DNA of 64,000 nucleotides from CALAMC01 sp964459465 (lineage in GTDB: Bacteria > Zixibacteria > MSB-5A5 > GN15 > PGXB01), in the NCBI GenBank assembly GCA_964459465.1, contig CAYWLR010000002.1:216838-280837 (forward strand). Direction: 5' to 3'. How positions within the stretch are numbered: position 1 is the stretch's first letter; every line of letters begins with the position of its first letter. Position numbers and translations under genes: made by a program. Of this stretch, positions 17,301 to 26,387 are shown piece by piece. Under the pieces are notes generated by a model, which was not told where the DNA came from, searched no databases, and worked only from the letters and a program-made list of their open reading frames with translations.

Positions 17301-18676
17301 TCGGCGGCATAGAAATATTGCCCGGCACTTCCCTGTCCTCCCGATACTTCAATGACATTCAATACCGGTTCGTCTCCGTTCGGCGAAGGATTGCCGGCCA
17401 ACAGCTCGACATTAATTGTACCATCAGCGGGATTGCCGTACCGGTCAACGGCGTTAGTGACGGATAATATATACTCGGTTCCGGCTATTGTTGTGTCGGC
17501 GCCGCTCAATTCAAATTGCACGATCGGGCCGCCGTTGACGATAATGACATCGCTTTGCCCGAACTTTTCACCATTAGTGGCAATAATATGGCGCTCACCG
17601 GAGGTAAAAAGCGCAAAACCGCTTCCCTCGAATTCATGCACCCCGGCGTCGGATTCGGTGAATTGGAACGGATTTTCCAAAGTATATGGCAGGGTGGCCG
17701 AAGCATCATCGGACAGGAAATAAACGATGCCGGTATAGTCAAACTTAATATTGTTAAAAGCATCAATCGCGGCCACCATAACGCTGTTTGCGAATGGTTC
17801 GGCGGCCGTCACCTGATCCGGCGTACCGATTATCAGAAACTTATCGAGCTCTCCTGGCATAACCGTGATGAGGCCGGATTGAGCGGTTAACCCGTCATAT
17901 TCGGCCATGACAAGTCCCTGTCCGGTCTTGGTCGCCATTAGCAGACCGTTATTCAAAGTTCCGATGTCACCGTCAAGGCTCCACATGGCCGAAAGTTCGG
18001 AAGTCCGATTTCCGAAGCGGTCGATTCCGAAAGCCTTGAACAGTTGATAATCTCCGGCCCGCAAAGTCAACGGGTCGGACGGCACAACTTCCAAAGTGAC
18101 CGGCGCATCAGGAATAATATCGAATCTATTCGAAAAAGTCGGTCCGGCGGTGACAAAAAACCAGCGATTGAAAACCAGCCCGGCAATCTGGTATTGGTCG
18201 GCCATCTGCGGGTTTCTGATGTTTTCAATGGTCAGCGTAATTTCGGATCCGGCCGGGGGCGACTGGCCCCAGTCGAATATAACCGTGACAATATGATTAT
18301 AGACAAAAGCCCAGCGAATCTGAAGGTCGGCGCCGGAATAATTGTCGGAATAAACAATATTATTTATGCTGGAAAGTCCGAACTCCGATGGCCATAAAAA
18401 AGACATACCGCCCCGATTGGGAATACCGCCAAAAGGCACAATGACCCTGATTTGATATCGGTCAAAATTGTCGACCAGGGGTGCTTCCGGAATGACCGTT
18501 ATTTGAAGCTGCGGCGCCGGTGGAGATGTCGCCAAGCTCCCCACAAAACGGCCATTGCCATCCCAAAAATTAAGTTGCGCCAGAGAATCGGGCAAACCGT
18601 ATTCAATATCGGCCGTCCAGCCGGAAAGCGGGGTCACGGCCAGACACAATATGAGTAATAATTTAAAATATCTCAT
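14357..18676 (-). CDS. giant secreted Ig/CARDB-type protein with T9SS type A-like sorting domain
   Basis: The protein has 1439 residues. It has a signal peptide (RYFKLLLILCLAVTPLSGWTA) and invasin-like Ig repeats around 185-590, each with 'DAFGN/DRFGN' turns and 'AG' starts. CARDB or NEAT-like beta sandwiches follow (about 590-1330), and the C-terminal 90 residues read 'NPFNPEVEPAEVSYFL...VIIFTLTGEKV...NGVYIMVLK'. That block is the FlgD-like/type A sorting domain of FCB exoproteins. It is probably exported across the outer membrane and anchored at or released from the surface. The next gene encodes a PorV-like barrel in the same message. There is no ribosome site before the ATG; a possible promoter lies about 130 bases upstream. 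Confidence 0.85.
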   Translation of the reverse strand: MRYFKLLLILCLAVTPLSGWTADIEYGLPDSLAQLNFWDGNGRFVGSLATSPPAPQLQITVIPEAPLVDNFDRYQIRVIVPFGGIPNRGGMSFLWPSEFGLSSINNIVYSDNYSGADLQIRWAFVYNHIVTVIFDWGQSPPAGSEITLTIENIRNPQMADQYQIAGLVFNRWFFVTAGPTFSNRFDIIPDAPVTLEVVPSDPLTLRAGDYQLFKAFGIDRFGNRTSELSAMWSLDGDIGTLNNGLLMATKTGQGLVMAEYDGLTAQSGLITVMPGELDKFLIIGTPDQVTAAEPFANSVMVAAIDAFNNIKFDYTGIVYFLSDDASATLPYTLENPFQFTESDAGVHEFEGSGFALFTSGERHIIATNGEKFGQSDVIIVNGGPIVQFELSGADTTIAGTEYILSVTNAVDRYGNPADGTINVELLAGNPSPNGDEPVLNVIEVSGGQGSAGQYFYAAERVIVRATSADGVQVDKSIKVIPGDIGALVLDIQPTQFVGHPLLGPATLTVSDAFGNLKTNFDASSNPVELITLEGMLTPSVLNNPDDFVAGIADLEKKGIIYNGPAGNVSIMARAGMILSNEIEIVFNGLAIAYYHPLPDTIYSRMYLPATITLTNNCNLTPIDLITINSFIASCDGECLNSLSSEGPYPGETIQRRTTFNTDILAPDREDTLVILVEYNYSYNDELIPGSVSLYHVVQVIKNYELEYVPNSLTIDSVISPGLTGSAELQLKFAGGVPDDDYPIWVNINMNVNEQYAQIGMASIDRSGGDSSIIAVYYDHLNIPDIESYGDFDIGYKNLLLQVRLYVNGQYIDAPNILDFDSLYVIKTGILSYINNSLSPQTVFSGTETSFSFDIESDGIIPIGIDPAGTALVLDNGLTTIRVALDDNNLVLNPGMNNITTETVLIPENLAGSRLSAFLDLSGTELYSYRTDSVLFSDYIDVSSASKEMRVITTYLDIATAPNAPFVNTNQLFDLMVGIENLSSSDIEDATVYLLSESGRDTLAVKPGISIPAEKTIEARLNLVAPATTIPVWALRTAVSAPGAATLPSIDNIAVLVVQRPARIELVYNITGTYDQYVEVDRPFTISAFLRNLGESDVGRGEISLVTGTDEFGLPDSTAVSLPLDSLVEFRMVAPLQETSALFNLKISGIPIDKNTNGRAEVANASTLIPINVIKGESELFIQGRVNPSPLIVAGETTTLFELTLNNRTQSPLNVIGLNTIVVVFRNKDGHLISPDRIVDTALTAFTEGDDIISAGFIYASRLNNEFVDLTLDPGQNRTIAFRCRFADQIDEKNFSVSIDSRDILARYISGPRAGQRVTVSGDFGESLALGGNFVVTPPSLEGSIIARKNPFNPEVEPAEVSYFLEEDADMEVIIFTLTGEKVLEMSFAAGAEGGRAGDNVIYWYGTNARNHVVLNGVYIMVLKNTVTGESYRYKLAVLK

Positions 18677-18803
18677 AGCAAGATTCTATAATTTAACCAT
18701 TGAAAAGCAAAGGCTATGCCCTTGGTTGAGCCATAAAGTTACCTTGACAAGACACTCAAGGTCATTTAATCCATCACATTATATAAGCTCAATAACTAAT
18801 ATT

Positions 18804-18831
18804 ATTATAATGAGTTATACAAGCAATACAA
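18804..18831 (-). promoter_or_regulatory. possible promoter of the giant exoprotein operon
   Basis: On the minus strand, TTGTAT (18831-18826), 16 bases and a perfect TATAAT (18809-18804) lie about 125 bases upstream of the ATG at 18676. The -35 match is poor. The 18677-18937 gap is AT-rich and shows no other clear signal. Confidence 0.35.
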
Positions 18832-18937
18832 GGCCCGAAAAACATTTGGAATATAATTATTCTGGATAAATTTTAGATGCAAAAAAAGCTATTCGCCAGA
18901 TATGCAATAAATTGCACCTAATCTGTCGGGCTGTGCA

Positions 18938-19837
18938 TTATTTGACCATTTGCAGTCTTTTAAGACGATTCTCCGCCGAGCGAACGGTATTGGTTAAAAG
19001 CATGGCGATGGTCATCAATCCCACTCCCCCCGGCACGGGAGTAATAAACGAGGCTTTGTTCTTGCAGGCTTCGAAATCGACGTCACCGACGACACGATAA
19101 CCTTTATCCGCCGAAGGATCGTCAATTCGATTGATGCCAACGTCGATTATTACCACCCCGTCTTTAACCATATCGGCCTTGACAAAGGCGGCCTGCCCGA
19201 TGGCGGCGATGATTATATCGGCCCGACGACAGACGTCCCCGATATTTTTCGTGCGCGAATGGCAGATTGTGACCGTGGCGTTGGCCATCGGGGCTTTTTG
19301 CAGCAGCATCGCGGCAATCGGTTTTCCGACGATATTTGACCGTCCCAAAACAACCACTTCTCTGCCCGCCGGGTCGATTTTATAACGCCGCATGAGTTCG
19401 ATAATACCGTAGGGAGTGCATGGCAAAAAGGTCGGTTGCCCCGCCAGCATGCATCCGACATTGAACGGATGAAAACCATCCACGTCTTTTTTCGGATCGA
19501 TTTTTAGAGTCACGGCCGGTTCATCGAGATGTTTGGGCAATGGCGATTGGACCAGGATACCATCGATATCGTTTCTTTCATTTAGCGCCTTGACGATGCT
19601 TTCGATTTCGCGCTGGTCAATGTCGGCCGGGCGAGTTATGACTTCGGAGTAAACGCCGATTTTTTCGCACGCCTTGGCTTTGCTTCGAACATAAATGGCC
19701 GACGCCGGGTCGTCCCCGACCAGGACTGCCGCCAGCCCCGGAATGATGCCTTTTTTCTTGAGGTCGTCGACTTTGATTTTAAGTTCGTCTTTGATATCCT
19801 GTGATACTTTTTTCCCGTCGATAATAACTGCTTCCAT
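18938..19837 (-). CDS. folD: bifunctional methylenetetrahydrofolate dehydrogenase/cyclohydrolase
   Basis: The 299 residues cover the whole FolD family. The catalytic block 'YVRSKAKACEKIG' contains the essential Tyr and Lys, 'GILVQSPLP' and 'KDVDGFHPFNVG' are the substrate motifs, and 'VVLGRSNIVGKPIAAMLL' is the nucleotide-binding loop. It converts 5,10-methylene-THF to 5,10-methenyl-THF and on to 10-formyl-THF in the cytoplasm. It follows ymdB by two bases and is the last gene of the housekeeping operon from thrS/rny. An AAAGAGAA ribosome site precedes the ATG. Confidence 0.96.
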   Translation of the reverse strand: MEAVIIDGKKVSQDIKDELKIKVDDLKKKGIIPGLAAVLVGDDPASAIYVRSKAKACEKIGVYSEVITRPADIDQREIESIVKALNERNDIDGILVQSPLPKHLDEPAVTLKIDPKKDVDGFHPFNVGCMLAGQPTFLPCTPYGIIELMRRYKIDPAGREVVVLGRSNIVGKPIAAMLLQKAPMANATVTICHSRTKNIGDVCRRADIIIAAIGQAAFVKADMVKDGVVIIDVGINRIDDPSADKGYRVVGDVDFEACKNKASFITPVPGGVGLMTIAMLLTNTVRSAENRLKRLQMVK

Positions 19838-19839
19838 GC

Positions 19840-20664
19840 CTAATTCTCTTTATCGTATTCTTTGCCCTGCGGGTAGTCCCCGACATCGATTTTGAATCGT
19901 TCTATATTTTCGGCGGCCCCGTCCTCGGTTTCGATGGTGAGGACGACGCCGCTGATTTTTATGTCATTATTGGCCGATGCGAAGCGGTGCGGCATACCCG
20001 TGAGAAACCGGTCCAGCGACGGCCGCTTGGCCATGCCGATAATCGAGTCATGCGGTCCGGTCATGCCGACGTCGGTGATATAGGCCGTCCCGCGTTCGCT
20101 GACAGTTTCGTCGGCCGTCTGCACGTGCGTATGGGTCCCGATGATCGCCGAGACTTTGCCGTCGAGAAAGTACGCCAAAGCCTGTTTTTCGGACGTCACT
20201 TCGGCGTGAAAATCGATAATGATTATATCCGTTTCGCGGCTCATCTGGTCCACCAGCTTTTCACCGACGCGGAAAGGACAATCGATATCTTTCATGTATG
20301 TCCGACCCATCAGGTTGAGAATGCCGATGCGGCCTTTTGCCGTATCATCGATAAAAAAGCCGTTGCCGGGCGTTCCCGGCGGAAAATTGGCCGGACGTAA
20401 AAGTTTCGGCTGTTCGTTGATATACCTCCAGATATCGAGCCGATCCCAGATATGATTGCCGGAGGTCTGGCAGTCAACACCGTAAGAAAACACTTTGCCG
20501 CACATCTCCGGGGTTATGCCAAAACCGCCGGCGGCGTTTTCCACGTTGGCGATGACATAGTCGGCTTCGAATTTTTCGCGCAGATTGCGGCACTCCTGTG
20601 ACAGAGCGTAGCGTCCCTGTTTTCCGACCAGGTCCGCAAAAAACAATACTTTAAGTTTCGACAT
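19840..20664 (-). CDS. ymdB: YmdB-family metallophosphoesterase
   Basis: The 274-residue protein is a TIGR00282/YmdB-type phosphodiesterase with all metal motifs: 'FFADLVGKQGR' (Asp), 'NVENAAGG', 'GNHIWD', 'DFHAE' and 'GTHTHVQTAD'. In Bacillus YmdB hydrolyses cyclic mononucleotides and influences biofilm and motility decisions. Its gene very often follows rny, as here (4-base gap, no own ribosome site, so probably coupled). It is followed directly by folD. It is cytoplasmic. Confidence 0.93.
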   Translation of the reverse strand: MSKLKVLFFADLVGKQGRYALSQECRNLREKFEADYVIANVENAAGGFGITPEMCGKVFSYGVDCQTSGNHIWDRLDIWRYINEQPKLLRPANFPPGTPGNGFFIDDTAKGRIGILNLMGRTYMKDIDCPFRVGEKLVDQMSRETDIIIIDFHAEVTSEKQALAYFLDGKVSAIIGTHTHVQTADETVSERGTAYITDVGMTGPHDSIIGMAKRPSLDRFLTGMPHRFASANNDIKISGVVLTIETEDGAAENIERFKIDVGDYPQGKEYDKEN

Positions 20665-20668
20665 CGGC

Positions 20669-22234
20669 TTACTTCGCGAATTCCGTTGCCCGGTTTTCCC
20701 GGATAACCGTCACCTTGATCTGTCCCGGGTATTCCATTTCTTTCTCTATTTTGCGCGCAATATCACCGGCCAGAATATGCGTGGCCAAATCATCGACCGT
20801 CTCACATTCCACGATGACTCGTATTTCCCGCCCGGCCTGTATGGCAAAGGCCTTGGAGACACCTTTGAAGGAATCGGCCAGCTCTTCAAGCTTCTGGAGT
20901 CGCTTGATATAGGCTTCCAGTGGTTCGCGTCGGGCGCCGGGGCGAGCCCCGGAAACAGCGTCGGCCGCCTGAACCAGCACGGCATATGGTGTTTCCTGCG
21001 GAATATCACCGTGATGTGACGCCACCGCATTGATTACGGCTTGATGGATATTAAATCGTTTCAGGAAATTGGCCCCGATTTCGGTATGGGTCCCCTCCGT
21101 CTCACGGTCAATGGCTTTACCGATATCATGCAACAGCCCGGCCAGTTTGGCCACATTGGGATCAAGATCGAGTTCGGCCGCCATTATCCCGCATAGCACG
21201 GCCACTTCTTTGGCGTGTTGCAATACATTTTGACCGTATGACGTCCGGTAATGCAGTTTGCCCAGCAATTTTATTATATCCAGAGGCAGACCCTGCACCC
21301 CGGTATCGAAACAGGCCTGTTCGCCGATTTCGCGGACGATCATGTCCATTTCTTTCTGCGTTTTTTCGACGACTTCTTCGATGCGGGTCGGGTGGATACG
21401 TCCGTCGGCGATAAGTTTTTCCAGGGCCATACGGGCAATTTCGCGACGAATCGGATCATAACCTGATAATATCACCGCTTCGGGCGTGTCATCGACGATC
21501 ACATCGATGGCCGTCGCCGTTTCGAACGAGCGGATATTGCGTCCCTCGCGACCGATAATCCGGCCTTTCATTTCATCATTGGGCAGGTTTACAACCGAGA
21601 CGGTGGCCTCGACCGCCTGGTCGGCAGCGCATCGGTAGATGGCGCCGATAATAATCTCCTTGGCTTCCTTTTCGGCGTCCTGCTCGGCTTTATCCTTGAT
21701 TTCCTTGATCATGGCCGCGGCTTCAAGTTTGGCCTCGTTGATGAGATTTTCTTTCAGTTCCTTTTTGGCCTCATCGGCAGTCATACCCGCAATACGTTCC
21801 AGTTTTTCATTTTGATCCCTGATAATCGTATCGAGTTCGGATTCACGAATAGCGATGCCTTTTTCGCGTCCGCTTAATGTTTTTTCCCGGGCCAGGAGTT
21901 CTTTTTCCAGTTTAGCGTGGGACTCTATTTTTCTGTCCAGATTGGATTGACGATCCTGAAGACTGCGTTCGAGTTTCTGCAGTTCGTTTTTCTTGTTCTG
22001 GATTTCTCGTTCATAATTAGATTTGACCTTATACCATTCTTCGCGGGCTTCAAGAAGCGCCTCTTTTTTCTTGATTCCGGCCTCTTTTTCGCCCTCGGCG
22101 ATAATCTTTTTGGCGGTTTCTTCGGCATTGGCAATGCGCTTGTCACCGATTCGTTTTAAGATAAACCAACCGGCGAAAAAACCGACGATTATGCCCATCA
22201 TGGTCAGAAGCACCGTCAACGCTAATTCGCTCAT
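20669..22234 (-). CDS. rny: ribonuclease Y
   Basis: The 521-residue protein has an N-terminal membrane anchor (about 5-24), a long charged coiled coil (30-190), a KH domain ('GRIIGREGRNIRSFE') and an HD domain ('LLHDIGKA' with the His-Asp pair, 'GTHTEIGA', 'SHHGD'). This is the complete RNase Y order. It is a membrane-bound endoribonuclease that starts mRNA decay. The ribosome site AAGGAGG is strong. Upstream lie zapA and the pheST block; downstream are ymdB and folD. Confidence 0.96.
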   Translation of the reverse strand: MSELALTVLLTMMGIIVGFFAGWFILKRIGDKRIANAEETAKKIIAEGEKEAGIKKKEALLEAREEWYKVKSNYEREIQNKKNELQKLERSLQDRQSNLDRKIESHAKLEKELLAREKTLSGREKGIAIRESELDTIIRDQNEKLERIAGMTADEAKKELKENLINEAKLEAAAMIKEIKDKAEQDAEKEAKEIIIGAIYRCAADQAVEATVSVVNLPNDEMKGRIIGREGRNIRSFETATAIDVIVDDTPEAVILSGYDPIRREIARMALEKLIADGRIHPTRIEEVVEKTQKEMDMIVREIGEQACFDTGVQGLPLDIIKLLGKLHYRTSYGQNVLQHAKEVAVLCGIMAAELDLDPNVAKLAGLLHDIGKAIDRETEGTHTEIGANFLKRFNIHQAVINAVASHHGDIPQETPYAVLVQAADAVSGARPGARREPLEAYIKRLQKLEELADSFKGVSKAFAIQAGREIRVIVECETVDDLATHILAGDIARKIEKEMEYPGQIKVTVIRENRATEFAK

Positions 22235-22333
22235 GGGTCCTCCTTGTCGCGGCCATAAGCCGTGACATCTATAATTAATTCTATATGTAAGAGAAGACAG
22301 ATAAGACTGATTCGGTCTGAAAAACGATCGGGA

Positions 22334-22636
22334 CTATTCGGATAAAGTGTTTTCCAACATGTCCAGAATATTCCGGGTTCTGCTTTCTACCTGGTCCAAG
22401 TCCACCCCCTGCTTTTCCTTAAGTTCCAGCAATTCTCCCGCAATATTAAGAGCGGCGAGAATCGCGATTCGGTTGGGCGACTTGTTTCTCGAGTGCAAGG
22501 CGATATCCTTCATGTGCTTGTCGACAAAATCGGCAACCCGCAGTATAAACCCCTCGTCGGCAAATCCCCGGATGGGATATTCCTCTCCAAAAATGACGAC
22601 TTTAACCGTCTTATTTTTATCTGAAATATCCGTCAT
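22334..22636 (-). CDS. zapA: cell division protein ZapA
   Basis: The 100-residue protein matches ZapA: an N-terminal beta hairpin ('VKVVIFGEEYPIRGFADE'), then 'LRVADFVDKHMKDIA', 'IAILAALNIAGELLELKE' and a C-terminal coiled coil. ZapA binds FtsZ and bundles the Z ring. It sits between pheT plus a coiled-coil ORF and rny, a common order outside proteobacteria. The 100-base gap upstream (22637-22738) holds no clear gene. Confidence 0.92.
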   Translation of the reverse strand: MTDISDKNKTVKVVIFGEEYPIRGFADEGFILRVADFVDKHMKDIALHSRNKSPNRIAILAALNIAGELLELKEKQGVDLDQVESRTRNILDMLENTLSE

Positions 22637-22738
22637 AAACAGATCTTTTAAAATCAGCCTAAATCTATCTTCAATAAATTATTTCTATATTTAATAACAA
22701 AAAGGAGTTTAATACGTTCATTGTCAAGCCAAATAATT

Positions 22739-22978
22739 TCAAACAACAGCCTCTTCCAGAGATTCCAATTTGTCGAGAATGGACGTCAACCGGCCTTTGA
22801 TTTTTTCCGATTTCCGGCTATTTTCGTCTTCCAGCGTCTTCAGACGGGCCTGAACGCCCTCAAATTCGCGACGCAGTTCACCATTTTCGCTTTTCAGCCT
22901 GTTATTTTCCGCCTTGAGCGATTCAATTAATTCCACCGCCCGCGTGATTTTCTTTTCCAATTGCTCCAGCGTATCCAT
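22739..22978 (-). CDS. short coiled-coil protein, ZapB-like
   Basis: The product has 79 residues and is almost entirely heptad coiled coil ('LEQLEKKITRAVELIESLKAENNRLKSENGELRREF'). It has no signal peptide or membrane segment. The size and composition match ZapB, a Z-ring accessory factor, and the gene is next to zapA. The ribosome site is AGGAAGGG. The similarity is compositional, so the ZapB role is inferred from context. Confidence 0.75.
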   Translation of the reverse strand: MDTLEQLEKKITRAVELIESLKAENNRLKSENGELRREFEGVQARLKTLEDENSRKSEKIKGRLTSILDKLESLEEAVV

Positions 22979-22983
22979 ATTTT

Positions 22984-25359
22984 TTAGCCCTTCCTGATTT
23001 CAGCGCCAAACCGTTCGGTCAGCCGTTCCCCGATGCGTTCATGGAGATCGGCGACTTCGTCGCTTTCAAGACTGCGCTCTTCCGAGCGATAAACCATGCT
23101 GAAGGCCAGTGACTTTTTTCCGGCTCCGATATTTTTCCCGCTGTATAAATCAAAAATCCTGACCTCCTCCAGCAGTGCCCCGCCGACTTCGTTGATGCTC
23201 TCCATCATGTCGCCCACACGGACGGCATCATCGACAATTAATGCCATATCGCGTAAAGCGGCAGGATAACGCGGCAGCGGCGTATACCGGCATTCCGGGT
23301 TTTGAGCCTTAAATAACGAATCAAAATCCAGAATAGCGGCCAAAACCGGTTGCTTGATATCAAATTCACGGGCGATTTGGGGCCGCAATGTCCCGATTTC
23401 GCCGACCGTTCTATCGCCAATCATAATCCGAAATGAACTTCCCTCGGCATAGGGTCCGAAATTCTCCGGGCGAAAGACCAAAGGCGACATATTGGATGAT
23501 TCGGCCAGAGCATCAAGCGCACCCTTCAAATCATGGAAATCATATTCCCGCCCCTTCTCATACCAGTTATCGGGGGCGTTGCCCGAAACGGCCAAACCCA
23601 ATTGCATTTTTTCCCAGCCGTTTTCATTCGGGAAAAAGGCCCGTCCCAACTCGAAAATGCGGAGGCTTAAATTACGATGAGCGATATTGTGAGCCACAAC
23701 CCTTACCAGGGAATACAAAACGCTATCCTGTAACACCGAGAGGTCATCGGCATTGGGGTTGATTATTTTTAATTTTTTCGAATCGCCGGTAAGTTTGGGC
23801 AAAAATTTCGGGTCGGCCAGCCCCACCCCGTAAATTTCGTCGTATCCCTGCGCCGTCATAATGCGTCGCACCGATTCCCGGAACCGATTTTCCTCGGGAG
23901 ACTTGGTGAACAGCGGCCCGTTATTGCGCTCCGCCGTGGGGATGTTGTCCATTCCATCGATACGGGCAATTTCCTCTATCAGGTCTATTTCGCGTGTGAT
24001 ATCAGGCCGGAACGTGGGCACTGTCACTTCAAGTACTTCTTCACCAATAACCTCAAAGTCAAGGCCTTTTAATATATTAGTTATGCGCTCCTCTGACAGA
24101 CACGTTCCCAGGACGGCATTGGCACGCTTCACGCGCAATTTAAGCTTCACAGGCCTGATTTCCTGCGGATAGCAGTCAACGATGCCCTTGAGCACTTCGC
24201 CGTCGGCATGTAGCGCCATCAGGGCGGCGGCCCGATTGATCGCAAAAATGGCATTTTCCGGGTCGGCCCCTTTTTCGAAACGACTCGATGACTCTGTTAT
24301 CATCCCCAGCTTGAGTCTTCCCCGTCTTGTCGTGATCGGGTCGAAATAGGCTGATTCCAGCAGGATATTGACGGTATTATCATCAACTTCAGTGTTCATC
24401 CCGCCCATAATTCCTGCCGCGGCGATGCCTTTTTCGCCATCGGTGATTAATAACACGTCGGGCGTCAATTCATGTTCAGCACTGTCAAGCGTCCTGAATC
24501 TTTCTTTATCGGCGGCTCGTCGAACGACAATTTCCTTATGATCGAGTTTATCATAATCAAAGGCATGCAAAGGATGCCCCGTCTCGAGCATAACCAGATT
24601 GGTGATATCGACCACATTGTTAATGGGTCGTACCCCGCATAAAATAAGCTTGCGCCGAATCCACCAGGGTGACGGACCGATTTTAACTTTCTTTATAATG
24701 CGCGCGGCATAACGCGGGCAGGCTTTGGGATCGGCGATGGATATTTTTATATAACTCGCGGCAGGCTCATCGCTTTCCTTTAATTCAAATTCAGGCCTTG
24801 TATATGAAGTGTCGTTCAAGCATGATACGTCACGGGCCACTCCAATTACGGCCAGCATATCAGGACGATTGGGCGTTATATCGAGATTAAGAATGGCATC
24901 ATCCATTTCCAGATATTCCAGAATCGGCCGGCCGACGGGAGCCGCTTCATCAAGCACCATAATACCGCTGTGGTCGTCGGTCAAACCCAATTCGCGCTCG
25001 GAGCAAATCATTCCCGATGATTCCACCCCGCGCAGCCTGGCCTTCTTTATTACGAAATTTTCGCCAAGGACCGCCCCGACTTTCGCGAAAACCACCTTCT
25101 GGCCGCGGGCCACATTAGGCGCGCCGCATACAACTTGCACAACGCCCTCGCCGCAGTCAACCATAGCCTTCGTCAAATGGTCACTATCGGGAATTTTTTC
25201 CAACTCGGTGACATAACCGACAACGATTTTGTCCCACTGACCTTTAAACGGGAAACTCACCAGTGTCTCGGAACCGGCGATGGTCAGTCTTTCGGCCAAT
25301 TGCTCCGGAGACATATTAAATTTGGCCAGTTCTTTTATCCAGCTATATGGTACCTGCAT
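22984..25359 (-). CDS. pheT: phenylalanyl-tRNA synthetase beta subunit
   Basis: The 791 residues match bacterial PheT. They contain an N-terminal tRNA-binding EMAP-like domain (40-150, 'VVQVVCGAPNVARGQKV'), the B3/B4 editing domain ('GMICSERELGL...', 'LNLDITPNRPD'), the B5 domain ('RITNILKGLDFEV') and a C-terminal FDX-ACB domain ('PLPRYPAALRDMALIVDD'). It forms an alpha2-beta2 synthetase with PheS and edits Tyr-tRNA(Phe). Its start overlaps the pheS stop (TAATG). Confidence 0.97.
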   Translation of the reverse strand: MQVPYSWIKELAKFNMSPEQLAERLTIAGSETLVSFPFKGQWDKIVVGYVTELEKIPDSDHLTKAMVDCGEGVVQVVCGAPNVARGQKVVFAKVGAVLGENFVIKKARLRGVESSGMICSERELGLTDDHSGIMVLDEAAPVGRPILEYLEMDDAILNLDITPNRPDMLAVIGVARDVSCLNDTSYTRPEFELKESDEPAASYIKISIADPKACPRYAARIIKKVKIGPSPWWIRRKLILCGVRPINNVVDITNLVMLETGHPLHAFDYDKLDHKEIVVRRAADKERFRTLDSAEHELTPDVLLITDGEKGIAAAGIMGGMNTEVDDNTVNILLESAYFDPITTRRGRLKLGMITESSSRFEKGADPENAIFAINRAAALMALHADGEVLKGIVDCYPQEIRPVKLKLRVKRANAVLGTCLSEERITNILKGLDFEVIGEEVLEVTVPTFRPDITREIDLIEEIARIDGMDNIPTAERNNGPLFTKSPEENRFRESVRRIMTAQGYDEIYGVGLADPKFLPKLTGDSKKLKIINPNADDLSVLQDSVLYSLVRVVAHNIAHRNLSLRIFELGRAFFPNENGWEKMQLGLAVSGNAPDNWYEKGREYDFHDLKGALDALAESSNMSPLVFRPENFGPYAEGSSFRIMIGDRTVGEIGTLRPQIAREFDIKQPVLAAILDFDSLFKAQNPECRYTPLPRYPAALRDMALIVDDAVRVGDMMESINEVGGALLEEVRIFDLYSGKNIGAGKKSLAFSMVYRSEERSLESDEVADLHERIGERLTERFGAEIRKG

Positions 25360-26372
25360 TAGCGGAACTGCCTTATAAATTTCATGTCATTTTCAAACAT
25401 GAGGCGAATGTCTCTGATGCCGTATTTAAGCATCGCTATCCGCTCGACCCCGATGCCGAAGGCATAGCCGGTGTATTTTTCGCTGTCAATGCCGGCCATA
25501 TCCATCACGTTAGGGTCGATCATGCCGCAACCGAGAATTTCGAGCCAGCCGGTATGCTTGCACAAAACGCATCCTTTACCGCCGCACATGAAGCAAGAAA
25601 TATCCAGTTCGGCCGACGGTTCGGTAAACGGAAAATAGTTGGCGCGCAATTTCATTCGGACGTCTTCGCCAAAGAAGTCTTTGCAAAAGGCAAACAGCGC
25701 CCCCTTTAAATCGGCCATACTGATACCCTCATCAATGACAAAACCGTCAACCTGATGGAATATGCAGTGAGCCCGGGCCGACACGGTTTCGTTGCGATAG
25801 GTCTTGCCGGGCATGAGTATTTTCATGGGGGGTTTGCGTTGCCTCATGACGCGCGCCTGCACCGAGGTCGTATGCGTGCGCAAAAGGCGTCCGCCCTCAA
25901 GATAAAACGTATCCTGCATGTCGCGGGCGGGGTGGTCGGGCGGAAAATTGAGAGCCTCGAAATTATGATAATCGTCTTCGACGTCGGGCCCGTAGGCGAT
26001 GGCGAATCCCATCCGCTCGAAAGACTCACACAGGCGATTCATGACCCGGGTAATAGGATGGATGGCACCGATTTTAGTGCGTTTGCCGGGTAATGTCGGA
26101 TCAAGCAGGGGGCCTTTGGGAAGTGCCAGGAATTTGTCCTCGGCCTCTTTTAATGCCTCTTCAAGAGCGGTTCTGGCTTTATTAGCGGCTCCCCCGATGA
26201 TTTTTTTATCCTCTACCGAAAGGTCTTTTAAACCTTTCAAAATGGACGTAATGGTCCCTTTGCGGCTTAAATACGCGATCCGGATTTCGTCGAGTTCGTT
26301 TTTATTGGAAGCCGCCGAAACGGCCGACAGGGCGTCGGCCAGCATTTTTTCGATATCACCGGCTCCGGGCAT
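25359..26372 (-). CDS. pheS: phenylalanyl-tRNA synthetase alpha subunit
   Basis: The 337-residue catalytic subunit of class II PheRS has an N-terminal coiled coil, motif 1 'GAIHPITRVM', motif 2 'LLRTHTTSVQARVM' with 'KTYRNETVSARAHCIFHQVDGF' nearby, and motif 3 'GIGVERIAMLKYGI'. The insert 'CFMCGGKGCVLCKHTGW' has a cysteine cluster as in many bacterial PheS proteins. It activates phenylalanine and charges tRNA(Phe) in the cytoplasm. It lies directly downstream of rplT. Confidence 0.97.
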   Translation of the reverse strand: MPGAGDIEKMLADALSAVSAASNKNELDEIRIAYLSRKGTITSILKGLKDLSVEDKKIIGGAANKARTALEEALKEAEDKFLALPKGPLLDPTLPGKRTKIGAIHPITRVMNRLCESFERMGFAIAYGPDVEDDYHNFEALNFPPDHPARDMQDTFYLEGGRLLRTHTTSVQARVMRQRKPPMKILMPGKTYRNETVSARAHCIFHQVDGFVIDEGISMADLKGALFAFCKDFFGEDVRMKLRANYFPFTEPSAELDISCFMCGGKGCVLCKHTGWLEILGCGMIDPNVMDMAGIDSEKYTGYAFGIGVERIAMLKYGIRDIRLMFENDMKFIRQFR

Positions 26373-26387
26373 ATGTTTTTCCGGAGC

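Noticed and set aside
18901..18916. TGCAAT/ATTGCA palindrome as a terminator after folD
   Set aside because: The stem is short and AT-rich and no T run follows on the minus strand.
22637..22738. 6S RNA gene next to zapA
   Set aside because: The gap is only about 100 bases and shows no long hairpin with a central bubble.
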